Source: Streptomyces sp. ICC1
Lineage (GTDB): Bacteria > Actinomycetota > Actinomycetes > Streptomycetales > Streptomycetaceae
Direction: 5' to 3'
Length of the DNA stretch: 64,000 nucleotides
NCBI RefSeq assembly: GCF_003287935.1
Contig: NZ_CP030287.1
Location: forward strand, 1,116,001 to 1,180,000
Shown here: one piece after another, positions 53,805 through 61,367 of the stretch
How the letters are laid out: every line of letters begins with the position of its first letter
How positions within the stretch are numbered: the stretch's first letter is position 1
Made by a program: the position numbers and the translations under genes
Notes under the pieces: generated by a model
The model's input: the letters and a program-made list of their open reading frames with translations, nothing else
Told to the model about the DNA's origin: nothing
Databases searched by the model: none

Positions 53805-54829
53805 TCCTCATCGTGTCGTACGAGGAGGATCACGCACTGGCGGTGATGAGCCACCTGGAGGCGGCCGGGCGCGAGGTTCTGCGTATCGACCTCGCTGATT
53901 TCCCCGTACGCGGTGCGATCAACCTCGAGTACCCCCTTGTCGGGAGGCCAGAGCTGACCCTCACCACCCCGGCCGGCCACGCAGAGCTCGATCGGTGCCA
54001 CGCGGCATGGTGGAGGCGAGTACGGCCCTTCACCTGTGACCCCAAGCTCGGTTCCCCGCTGGACCACCATTTCGCGGTCAGCGAGACAGGCCAGGCGCTG
54101 CACGGTCTCTTCCAGGCGATGGACTGCACCTGGGTCAACCCCCCTCTCCTGGACGGGATGGCCCAGCACAAGCCCTACCAGTGGGAGGCCGCGCGCAGAG
54201 TCGGTCTGACGCTGCCGCGTACTCTCGTCACCAATCAGCCCGAACGAGCTCAGCGGTTCGTCGACGAGGTCGGAATCGGGCGCACGGTGTTCAAGTCCTT
54301 CCTCGCCACCACCGAGGCATGGCGTGAAACAAGAGTCGTGCGACTACAGGACCTGGAGCATCTCGAGGCCGTCCGCTACGCCCCGGTCATCTTCCAGGAG
54401 TTCGTGGCCGGGGTCGATCTCCGCGTCACGATCGTGGGCGAGCGCGTCTTCGCGGCCGAGATCGACGCCACCGACACCAGCTATCCCGTCGACATGCGGA
54501 TGGTGATCGGTGAGTCCAAGGTCCGGCCGGTGACCCTGCCGGCGGCCCTCACTGCGACGCTGCTCCGGCTCATGCGCCACCTCGGGCTGGTGTACGGCGC
54601 CGTCGACCTGCGCCGCCGGCCCGACGGACAGTACGTCTTCTTCGAGGTCAACCCCGCTGGTCAGTGGCTGTTCGCCGAGGAGCACGCGGGGCTGCCGATC
54701 ACGAGCGCGGTCGCCGGGCTTCTGTCACGCCTCGACGCCATGGGATCCCAGCGGACCAGCAGGGTGGGCGAGAACGTCGTCGCCGAACGGACGGCGCCGA
54801 GGCCGGCCAGTTCGGTGGCCGGACCATGA
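53801..54829 (+). CDS. MvdC/MvdD-like ATP-grasp ligase
   Basis: A 342-residue ATP-grasp enzyme. The MvdD/PGM1-like features are an N-terminal pre-ATP-grasp domain (ILIVSYEEDHALAVMSHLEA), HAAWWRRVRPF, the Lys of HKPYQWEAARRVGLTLPRTL, FQEFVAGVDLRVTIVG and the metal-binding VFFEVNPAGQWLFAEE. Relatives make ester or amide side-chain crosslinks in graspetide RiPPs, or ligate amino acids. No standard precursor peptide was found nearby, so the substrate may be one of the small proteins in the cluster. It is coupled by GTGA and ATGA overlaps to both neighbours. Confidence 0.85.
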   Translation: MILIVSYEEDHALAVMSHLEAAGREVLRIDLADFPVRGAINLEYPLVGRPELTLTTPAGHAELDRCHAAWWRRVRPFTCDPKLGSPLDHHFAVSETGQALHGLFQAMDCTWVNPPLLDGMAQHKPYQWEAARRVGLTLPRTLVTNQPERAQRFVDEVGIGRTVFKSFLATTEAWRETRVVRLQDLEHLEAVRYAPVIFQEFVAGVDLRVTIVGERVFAAEIDATDTSYPVDMRMVIGESKVRPVTLPAALTATLLRLMRHLGLVYGAVDLRRRPDGQYVFFEVNPAGQWLFAEEHAGLPITSAVAGLLSRLDAMGSQRTSRVGENVVAERTAPRPASSVAGP

Positions 54830-55167
54830 GCTACGCGGTCACCGGCACGGTGACCATGCCTGCCGACGCACCCACGACCCGCGCGGCACGGGTGGTGGTG
54901 GAAGTGCGCAGCACCTCACGGAGCGACGCGCCCTCCACCGTCACGGGGAGCCAGTCGCAAACGGACCTGGAGCTCACCCCCGGCGCCAGTGTTCCCTTCC
55001 GCGTCGACGTGGACGATCTGGACCCTGGGGAGACGTACGGCATCCGCGTCCACGTCGACCTCAACGGCAGCGGGATCGTCGAGGCCGGCGACCTGATCAC
55101 GACCCGGACCACCGCCGTATCCGCCCAGCAAACCCAGGGGATCGTGGCGGAAGTCAGCAGGGTGTGA
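54826..55167 (+). CDS. YbaY-like small beta-sandwich protein
   Basis: A 113-residue protein resembling the YbaY/type III secretion lipoprotein chaperone fold: an opening VTGTVTMPADAP, a mid VVVEVRSTSRSD, then VDDLDPGETYGIRVHVDLNG. It lacks a lipobox or signal. The ATG at 54826 overlaps the ATP-grasp stop. It is last in the plus-strand operon and is followed by a terminator hairpin. It may act as a small binding partner or as a ligase substrate. Confidence 0.65.
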   Translation: MSYAVTGTVTMPADAPTTRAARVVVEVRSTSRSDAPSTVTGSQSQTDLELTPGASVPFRVDVDDLDPGETYGIRVHVDLNGSGIVEAGDLITTRTTAVSAQQTQGIVAEVSRV

Positions 55168-55175
55168 GAGTCAGA

Positions 55176-55198
55176 GTCCCCTCCGCGCCGGAGGGGAC
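55176..55198 (+). terminator. Hairpin terminator of the plus-strand operon
   Basis: GTCCCCTCCG at 55176-55185 pairs exactly with CGGAGGGGAC at 55189-55198, 9 bases after the stop codon. Confidence 0.8.
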
Positions 55199-55299
55199 CC
55201 TCACCGCTCGGGCCCGGAAGGGGCGCCGCCCGTCGTGCCTCCAGGGGGATGGATGCCCACAACCGGGCGGCCCCACCCCGGCCGCTTCAGTACCGTCAG

Positions 55300-55450
55300 G
55301 TTCAGCGTCGGCCGGGCGGGCGGCAGGTTCGATCGCGAGCAGCGGCCGCAGTCGCTGGATCCCCTGGCACACCGTCGCCGGCGAGCAGCCGAACAGCGGC
55401 GCGAGCTGCCTCATGATGAGGTTCGTGCGGTAGTACGCGGCCACCAGCAC
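55300..55450 (-). pseudogene. IS5-type transposase N-terminal remnant
   Basis: Minus-strand codons VAAYYRTNLIMRQLAPLFGC then SPATVCQGIQRLRPLLAIEP match the HTH_Tnp_4 region of Streptomyces IS5-family transposases (YRTNLTMRQLAPLFGVS type). The DDE catalytic domain is missing. Confidence 0.65.
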
Positions 55451-55734
55451 CCGGTCCTGAGCACCACGAAATCCCAGTCACAATCAACATCTGAGATCTC
55501 TACCGAACCCGGAACGGTTCAGCCCGGGCGGGACGGAGTAGCGGTTGCCGGTGAAGGAGACGAGTCCTGTGGGCCGACGACGCGGGTCTGATCCAGCTCA
55601 GCGGGAAACGGGCGGGCGGTTCCAGCAACGGTTCGGCCGCGGAGAGCGCGCCGACGGTGGTCGAGGCTCCGTCGAGCTTGAGTTTGCGGCTGTCCAGCTG
55701 CCATCGACGCAGGGGTAGCTGCCCGCACGGCTCG

Positions 55735-56119
55735 CGCGCAGTACATCGGCCAGGAAGGCCGGTCCACATCCTGCTGGGTGAGCAGGCGTTGTACACCGAT
55801 TTCGGCGGGTCGGAAGATGCGAGCCCAGCTTCTCCGGCTGCTGGAGGCCACGGACCTGCCGGTCCTGTCTCTGGGGATCATCCCGGCCCGAGCTCGCCTC
55901 CCGGTCCATCCGGGAGGCGGCTTCTCGGTCTTCGACGACAGCAGGGTCGAGGTCGAGGGATACCGTGGGGCCGAAACAATCAAGGATCAGGATCGGCTTG
56001 CCTTATTGCGCAGGGCGTTCGGGCGCCTCCAGCCCTCCACTGTCAATGGACAGGCTTCCCGAGACCTGATCGAATCCGCGCTGGCGACGACCTGGGTCGC
56101 CGGGTTGCGGGGAGGGTGA
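55735..56119 (+). pseudogene. DUF5753 (XRE/Scr1-type regulator) C-terminal remnant
   Basis: Pieces in different frames read RPVHILLGEQALYT, then MRAQLLRLLEATDLPVLSLG and FDDSRVEVEGYRGAETIKDQ, the order of a DUF5753 domain. At least one frameshift near 55790-55810 breaks it, and the N-terminal HTH is absent. It belongs to the decayed right part of the island. Confidence 0.6.
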
Positions 56120-56268
56120 TGCCGACTGGCGACATCAGGAGCAGGGGCGCGAAGCCCTCGTCCGCGATCGTGCGTGATCCACTGGGTTCGGTTGGCGTTG
56201 ACCAGGAAATCCGGTCCGTGACCGGTCCGGGAGGGCTTTCGGGGACTGCGAGTCGTCCTGTGTCCTCC

Positions 56269-56293
56269 CCTACCTGATGCACTATCAGGTAGG
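56269..56293. promoter_or_regulatory. Short inverted repeat CCTACCTGAT / ATCAGGTAGG
   Basis: Ten-base arms (56269-56278 and 56284-56293) around a 5-base loop, in a region with no intact gene. It may be an operator or the end of a lost insertion sequence. Confidence 0.4.
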
Positions 56294-56350
56294 TCGGCGT
56301 CAGTCCCTGAACACTTCGAAGCGGCTGTCCGATTCGGCGCCTGCTCTGCG

Positions 56351-56475
56351 GCGTGACAATGGCCTGGTTCGCACGGAAGTGCAGGCAAGGGGCCTTCTCG
56401 TCAGAGGGGATCGATGTTCCTAAACATCCTTGCTCTGACGCGTGCCGGTGTAGCGTGCGGGACGCACTTGACCTG
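56351..56475. repeat. Dispersed repeat of about 125 bp, copy B
   Basis: Same orientation as and about 80% similar to 41207-41330, ending in the same CTTGACCTGC. Here it is followed by ACATCTGACAT and a GACCTGC/GCAGGTC inverted pair, and not by a panD-like sequence. Confidence 0.75.
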
Positions 56476-56548
56476 CAGACATCTGACATCTTGGCGTTTC
56501 CGCAGGTCAGCGGCGTGGCGACGAGGCTTTTAGTCAGCGATCCCTGGC

Positions 56549-57990
56549 TCATATATCGCCGGAGGGGACGCCTATGTCGTGCCAGGTCCAGGCCGGGGAG
56601 CGGCTTCCGTCGGGGTCGCGGCCGAACGTCCCCCCTTCCGCGGGAACCGGCTCGCGGACGGCCTGCCGTATGCCAGCACCGGGTCCCTGAGTGCGGAGGG
56701 AGGCCGCGGGATCGGTCCTGCGCCGTAGGTGGGGCCACCCGGCAGAGCTCTCGATCAGCTTCGCTGCCTCTTTGGGGTCCGTGATCCCGGCCCGGTCGAC
56801 CAGCAGGCGGGCCAGGTTGCCGGCGGCCTGGTCAGCCCCGCTGCCTCGGAGGGCGCGCAGCAGGCTCTCGGCCGCGTTCGGGCGGGTCAGGTCCGCGTGG
56901 GCGACAGGATCCCGCGCGAGCAATGCGGCGGACGCCCTGTCCGCACCGGCCTCACGGAAGGCCATGAGCAGTCTGGCGACGCCGTTCGTGTCAGTGATGT
57001 CCATGTGCCGGGCGATCCACTCGGCCCCTGCGCGGTCCGGGTCGAGCGGGCCGTCGATCCGGCGGAAGAGCTGCCGGGCGGCGGTGGAGTGTCACGGCAA
57101 GCACGGCCCGGCAGCCGAGTCGGACCGACTGCCTGCGTAGGTCGAGCCGCCAGGCGCTGTCGGATAGGCGTCCGAGGTCCTCGGCGGCCTCGGTGCACGG
57201 GGCCGACCGAAGCGCCCGGAGGGAGGGCGGCGTGGACGCCCAGGGCTGCCGCGGAGACCGTCCGCACGCGTTCCACGGGCGGGGCGTCGGCGGCGGCCGC
57301 CTGGAACGCGCGCTTCAGGGCGAGGTACGAGCGGTGTCTGGGGGAGTCGGGGCGCAGGATTCCGAAGTGGTCGCCGGGCAGGACGCCGATATCGGTGAAC
57401 GGGCCGTACGCCGATGCAGCCACGACGATGCCGTCCTCCTCGCCGGCGTAGGCCGTCATCGGTATGCGGTCGGCGACCAGGGGCGCGTGCACGATCTGGG
57501 TGTTCACCACGCGCCGGGTCTGGTTGATCTGGCTGACCAGCGGGTTGAGCTGCTCCACTTGAGGGTTCTTCCGCAACCAGCTGCGGCGCAGAGTGACGAG
57601 AAACGCGGAGCCGCTGTTGGGGGTCGCGAGCATCACGATGCGGCGGATGCGGCGCAGCTCCATCCTGCGCCCCTCGGTCACCATCAGGGCCAGGTACCTC
57701 TGGACGTTGAGGCTACCCTGGCTATGGGCCACCAGTACCAGGTCCCGTACGTCCGAGGTCTCGGATTCCAGGAAGCCCTTGAGGCTGTCTGCTACGTCAT
57801 CGAAGTCGGGAATGCGGCGGAGCGGATTGAAGCTCCACAGCCGCGTCGCGTACCGGAACGTCTTGGGGGCCACGAAGGACGGGTCCGGGTCGCTGTCGAT
57901 CAGCCGCAGGAAGTGATTCCAGGTGTCCGGGGAGGATTTGAACCCATGGACGAAGACAACGCCGAGCTCTTCTCTGGCCGCTTGCGTCAT
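56549..57990 (-). pseudogene. Alpha/beta hydrolase with C-terminal helical repeats, frameshifted
   Basis: From the 57990 start, 250 residues form a lipase-like alpha/beta hydrolase (VVFVHGFKSSPDTWNHFL, nucleophile in LVAHSQGSLN, Asp/His region in YAGEEDG and LPGDHFG). Near 57215 the frame is lost. A second frame carries APCTEAAEDLGRLSDSAWRL, and a third, from about 57090, carries helical repeats of the kind seen in Streptomyces proteins (GVARLLMAFREAGADRASAA, LLRALRGSGADQAAGNLA), ending at 56549. Two frameshifts therefore split a hydrolase-repeat protein. The first part might still be made as a hydrolase with an aberrant tail. Confidence 0.65.
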
Positions 57991-58419
57991 AGGTCACCAC
58001 GCTCGCCATCCCTGAGGCACCCCGACGGCCCGGGCACGCGCCCCCGTCCGCGACGGCCTGCCCGCAGGGAGCCGTCTCGACGTCAGCAGCGTTGCGGACT
58101 CCCTGGACGATCTGAAAGGAGGTGCTCCGCGGCTGCTACTTCGGCACGGAGCCTGCTGTCGATGCCAGCCTGTGAGGCGGCGGCGGTTGAGCGGTCCAGG
58201 CTTCGGCCCGGTGAGCCTGGGGTAAACGTCGGTAGTGCCGTCGGGGCTCCTCTTTTTACACGAGTTCAGCAGGGCCCCAGCTTTTTCGTCGGGAACTTCG
58301 CCTCCGCGACCTTGCAAGCCCCTTGAGGGGGCCCTCCCGGCTGACCCAGGCCTTCATTGCGTCGCCCCACTCGCGGTATGCGGACCACGGCTGCATTGGC
58401 GGGTAGCTGAGGGCCGCAA

Positions 58420-59042
58420 GACCGGATCGCGGTCGTCGTCGCTCTCGGGTGCGGGCTGCGCCAGGGGGCTTCGGCCTCTCCCCGGAGGACGTTGATTGCG
58501 AGCGTGGCGCTATCCGCAATGGTCGCCTGTACTTCACCTTGCCCAAGGACGGGAAGACGCGCGTCGTCGACATGCCTCCGTCGGTCGCCGAGGAACTGGC
58601 CGCCTACTTCCTCCAGCACCCGGCCGTCCAGGTCGAGCTGCCGTGGGGTGGTCCGGAGCCCGAGCGGGACAAGCAGACGTTCCCGCTCGTCCTGACCACG
58701 ACGTACGGCAACGCGATCCGCGCCAACATCTTCAACGTCGAGGTCCGGAAGCCGCTCCTCGCGGAGGTCGGTGTCATCCCGATGCGGGAGAAGGGCGAGC
58801 GCTGGCAGGCACCTCGCAAGGACGGCTTCCACGTGCTCCGGCACGCTTACGCCTCGATCGTCCTCGAAGCCGGCGAGTCCGTGGTCACCCCCGCCCGATG
58901 GCTCGGCCAGTCCAGCCCCACCATCACTCTCGACCCCATCGCCCACTTCATGCCCGGGGCCGGCGGCAAGGGGCGAGCGGCCGTCGATGCGCTACTCGGC
59001 GTGGTTCCCGAGTACGTCCCAGAGGACCACGCCATGACGTGA
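58420..59042 (+). pseudogene. Tyrosine integrase C-terminal remnant, catalytic Tyr lost
   Basis: After a frameshift near 58470 (VVVALGCGLRQG in one frame, then FGLSPEDVDCERGAIRNGRL in another) the catalytic domain continues to 59042. It keeps HVLRHAYAS, but has WLGQSS where WLGHSS is usual, and TLDPIAHF where the nucleophile tyrosine (TLDHYAHF type) is expected. The N-terminal arm-binding part is missing. It is inactive on two counts and is probably the old integrase of the island. Confidence 0.8.
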
Positions 59043-59184
59043 AGAAGTGGGTGGCGCAGCACATGCTGAGCCACCCGTTCGCGCTTCAGCGAGTCTTCGC
59101 CACCATGAAGACCCGGAAGATCCTCAGACCGCGTTTGAGATCTTCTGTGTCCCGGGGGTGTTGGGGCTTGTGTGAGTGGTTCTG

Positions 59185-59222
59185 GGGGTGGGTATCCGTC
59201 AGATCTGACGGATACCCACCCC
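59185..59222. repeat. Perfect 38-bp palindrome
   Basis: Nineteen bases (59185-59203, starting GGGGTGGGTATCCG and ending TCAGA) are followed without spacer by their exact reverse complement to 59222, centred on AGATCT. It lies in the 560-base gap between the integrase remnant and panD, which otherwise holds no gene. It could be a terminator, a dimer-binding operator or a relic of recombination. Confidence 0.85.
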
Positions 59223-59550
59223 GGGTGGGAAATCGCCTTCGTGAGGCGGTACCGGGCAGCAGTGACCTCTATGCCAGGGATGGCTCACCCCCCTATAGAG
59301 GGAAATTGCTCCTTTCCGGTTGCGAGGTACTCGCATTAACGGTTCCCGCCCTGTGTAGAGATAGCCTCACTGATGTCTTCTGCCGCGAGTGCGTATCGGC
59401 GGGGCATCGTCGCGGTAGGGATCGGGGTGCAGGAGAGCTGCTGCACTGCCCTGACGGTGCGTCGGAAAAGTCAGCAGTAGGTCAGCATGAGTCTTGAAAG
59501 ACCCGGGGAAAGCTGACCGAACATGCGAATCGTTGTAGGCTCCGGAGACC

Positions 59551-59628
59551 GCCCTTGACCTGTGGAAAACAGGCAGGGAGCATACATTTCGGGAGTTTCT
59601 TCATGTTTCGGACCATGTTCAAGTCCAA
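59551..59628 (+). repeat. panD promoter/5' end, direct repeat partner of 41318-41393
   Basis: It shares GCCCTTGACCTG, GGCAGGGAGC, a GGGAG/AGGAG ribosome binding site and the identical ACCATGTTCAAGTCCAA with the stub at 41318. TTGACC here is a candidate -35 box for panD. In the island model this is the right attachment-type end, with panD left intact. Confidence 0.7.
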
Positions 59629-60022
59629 GATCCACCGGGCCACGGTCACCCAGGCCGACCTCCACTACGTGGGGTCCGTGACCGTCGACGCCGATCTGCT
59701 GGACGCGGCCGACCTGCTGCCCGGCGAGCTCGTGCACATCGTGGACATCACCAACGGGGCCCGCCTGGAGACGTACGTCATCGAGGGCGAGCGGGGCTCG
59801 GGGGTCATCGGGATCAACGGGGCCGCCGCGCACCTCGTGCACCCCGGCGACCTGGTCATCCTCATCAGCTACGCGCAGGTCGAGGACGCCGAGGCGCGAG
59901 CGCTGAAGCCGCGCGTCGTGCACGTCGACGCGGACAACCGCATCATCGAGCTGGGCGCGGATCCGTCCGCCCCCGTTCCGGGAACGGACCAGGAGCGCAG
60001 CCCCCACGCGGTGGCTGTCTGA
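59603..60022 (+). CDS. panD: Aspartate 1-decarboxylase
   Basis: A 139-residue pyruvoyl enzyme that makes beta-alanine for pantothenate and CoA. It starts [20 protein letters not shown] and has the self-cleavage site in YVGSVTVD (Gly-Ser giving the pyruvoyl group), plus the conserved [18 protein letters not shown] and GDLVILISY segments. The ATG at 59603 follows GGGAG; an upstream in-frame ATG lies within the repeat and has no ribosome binding site. It is followed at 15 bases by a GNAT gene. Confidence 0.93.
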   Translation: MFRTMFKSKIHRATVTQADLHYVGSVTVDADLLDAADLLPGELVHIVDITNGARLETYVIEGERGSGVIGINGAAAHLVHPGDLVILISYAQVEDAEARALKPRVVHVDADNRIIELGADPSAPVPGTDQERSPHAVAV

Positions 60023-60037
60023 GGGGAGTCGGGGACC

Positions 60038-60391
60038 ATGCCGCAGGCCGATCCGATCGAGATCGTGGACGACCGCACATCCGGGAGGCTGCTCGCCGCC
60101 GAGGGCGGGGCGGTGGTCGGTTTCATCGCCTACTTCGTGCTCGCCGAGGAGCCCCGCGCACTCGTGGCGGTCCACACCGTCGTCGAGCCGGGGCACGAGG
60201 GCCGCGGCATCGCCGGGAACCTGGTGAAGGCCTTCTACGGGATCGCGGCCGCCGAGGGCGTGCCCGTGGTCCCGCTGTGCCCCTATGCCGCGAGCTGGGC
60301 GGCCAAACACCCCGACCAGGCGCCCGAGGCGCCGGCCGAGGTCGTCGTCGTCGCCAAGGCGCAGCTCGACTCGGACCCGGACCTGTGGTGA
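60038..60391 (+). CDS. GNAT N-acetyltransferase, short YjdJ type
   Basis: A 117-residue protein of the small YjdJ/Gcn5-like acetyltransferase group (VVGFIAYFVLAEEPRALVAV, VVEPGHEGRGIAGNLVKAFY with the acetyl-CoA loop, then VVPLCPYAASWAAKHPD). It follows panD by 15 bases and overlaps the next gene (GTGA), so it is probably co-transcribed with panD. The substrate is unknown. Confidence 0.85.
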   Translation: MPQADPIEIVDDRTSGRLLAAEGGAVVGFIAYFVLAEEPRALVAVHTVVEPGHEGRGIAGNLVKAFYGIAAAEGVPVVPLCPYAASWAAKHPDQAPEAPAEVVVVAKAQLDSDPDLW

Positions 60392-61020
60392 CGCCGCCCG
60401 CGCCGGGCCTGACCCTGCTGCACACCTCGCCCGTGCACGTCCCGGTCTTCGACGCCCTGCGCGACCGGCACCACCCCGGCGCGGTGCTGCGCCACCTGGT
60501 GGTGCCGCAGTTGCTGGAGCGGGCCCGCGCGCTCGGGCCCGCGTCGCAGGCCCCGGCCGTGCGGGAGCTGCTCGAAGGATCCGGCGGGCCCGTCCTGGTC
60601 ACCTGCTCCACCCTCGGGGCCGTCGGCGAGACCCTGGCCCAGGACCTCGGCGTCCCGGTGCTCCGCGTCGACCGCCCGATGGCGGCCGACGCGGTCCGCA
60701 CCGGGCCGCGGATCGCCGTACTGGCCACGGTGGAGTCGACGCTCGCGCCGACCGTGGAGCTGTTGGAGGAGGAGGCCGCGAAGGCCGGGCTGCCGCTGTC
60801 CGTCCGCACCCTGCTGGTCGACGGGGCGTGGGACCGCTTCGCGGCGGGTGACGGGGCCGGCTCCCTGCGCCTGGTGGCCGCCGCGGCCGACGCCCTGGCG
60901 GATGTGGACGCCATCGTCCTGGCGCAGGTCTCCATGACCGGAGCGGCCGCCCTGGCCACCACCTCCACGCCGGTCCTGACCAGCCCGGCTTCGGGCCTCG
61001 CGGCCGCCCTGCGGAAATAG
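60388..61020 (+). CDS. Aspartate/glutamate racemase-like protein
   Basis: A 210-residue protein of the Asp/Glu racemase superfamily. The first catalytic cysteine lies in LVTCSTLGAVGE; the second, usually a Cys near the C-terminus, appears replaced by Ser in LAQVSMTGAA, so racemisation is doubtful and a lyase or isomerase role is possible. The GTG at 60388 overlaps the GNAT stop. It is the third gene of the panD operon. Confidence 0.75.
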   Translation: MTPPAPGLTLLHTSPVHVPVFDALRDRHHPGAVLRHLVVPQLLERARALGPASQAPAVRELLEGSGGPVLVTCSTLGAVGETLAQDLGVPVLRVDRPMAADAVRTGPRIAVLATVESTLAPTVELLEEEAAKAGLPLSVRTLLVDGAWDRFAAGDGAGSLRLVAAAADALADVDAIVLAQVSMTGAAALATTSTPVLTSPASGLAAALRK

Positions 61021-61067
61021 GCGCGGCCCGGCGCGCTGGAGAAGCGGGACCGGGGCAGAGTGGAGGT

Positions 61068-61241
61068 ATGACACAGCCCCCGTTCCCCGATCCGGCCCCG
61101 GCACCGGCGCCCAAGCCGTTCCCCGATCCCGGGCCGCTGCCCCGGCCCGAGCCGCCGACGCCCGGCCCGGTGCCCGAGCCCGATCCGGTCCCGCCGCCGC
61201 CGGGGCCCGCGCCGATGCCCGGGCCGGAGCCCCTGAGCTGA
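61068..61241 (+). CDS. Small proline-rich protein, 57 aa
   Basis: ATG at 61068 directly behind GGAGG (very short spacing). The product is more than 40% proline with repeated PxP and PDP units (PPFPDPAPAPAPKPFPDPGP), without signal peptide or cysteines. The skewed composition could also arise by chance in CCG-rich DNA, so expression needs support. It lies 47 bases after the racemase-like gene. Confidence 0.4.
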   Translation: MTQPPFPDPAPAPAPKPFPDPGPLPRPEPPTPGPVPEPDPVPPPPGPAPMPGPEPLS

Positions 61242-61367
61242 CCGGCCGGAGCACCTGAGCCGCTGAGCTGACCGACCGACCGGCGGCCCGGCCGGAACCG
61301 GCCCGGCGCCCGGCCGCGCCGGGCCCGGGCCGCCGCACGCGTCAGGTGTGCGCGTCAGGCGCACGCG

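Noticed and set aside
42529..55167. Contractile injection system or prophage tail cluster
   Set aside because: No sheath, tube, baseplate, tape-measure or AAA+ assembly protein is recognisable; the large proteins do not match known tail proteins by eye.
57934..57950. tRNA T-arm-like sequence (GGTTCAAATCC on the minus strand)
   Set aside because: It codes for GFKSS in the conserved start of the alpha/beta hydrolase; no acceptor, D or anticodon arms can be placed around it.
59611..59628. T-loop-like TTCAAGTCC as a tRNA-type attachment site
   Set aside because: It is the conserved FKS codons of panD; no cloverleaf can be formed. The repeat with 41377-41393 is better explained as duplicated panD sequence.
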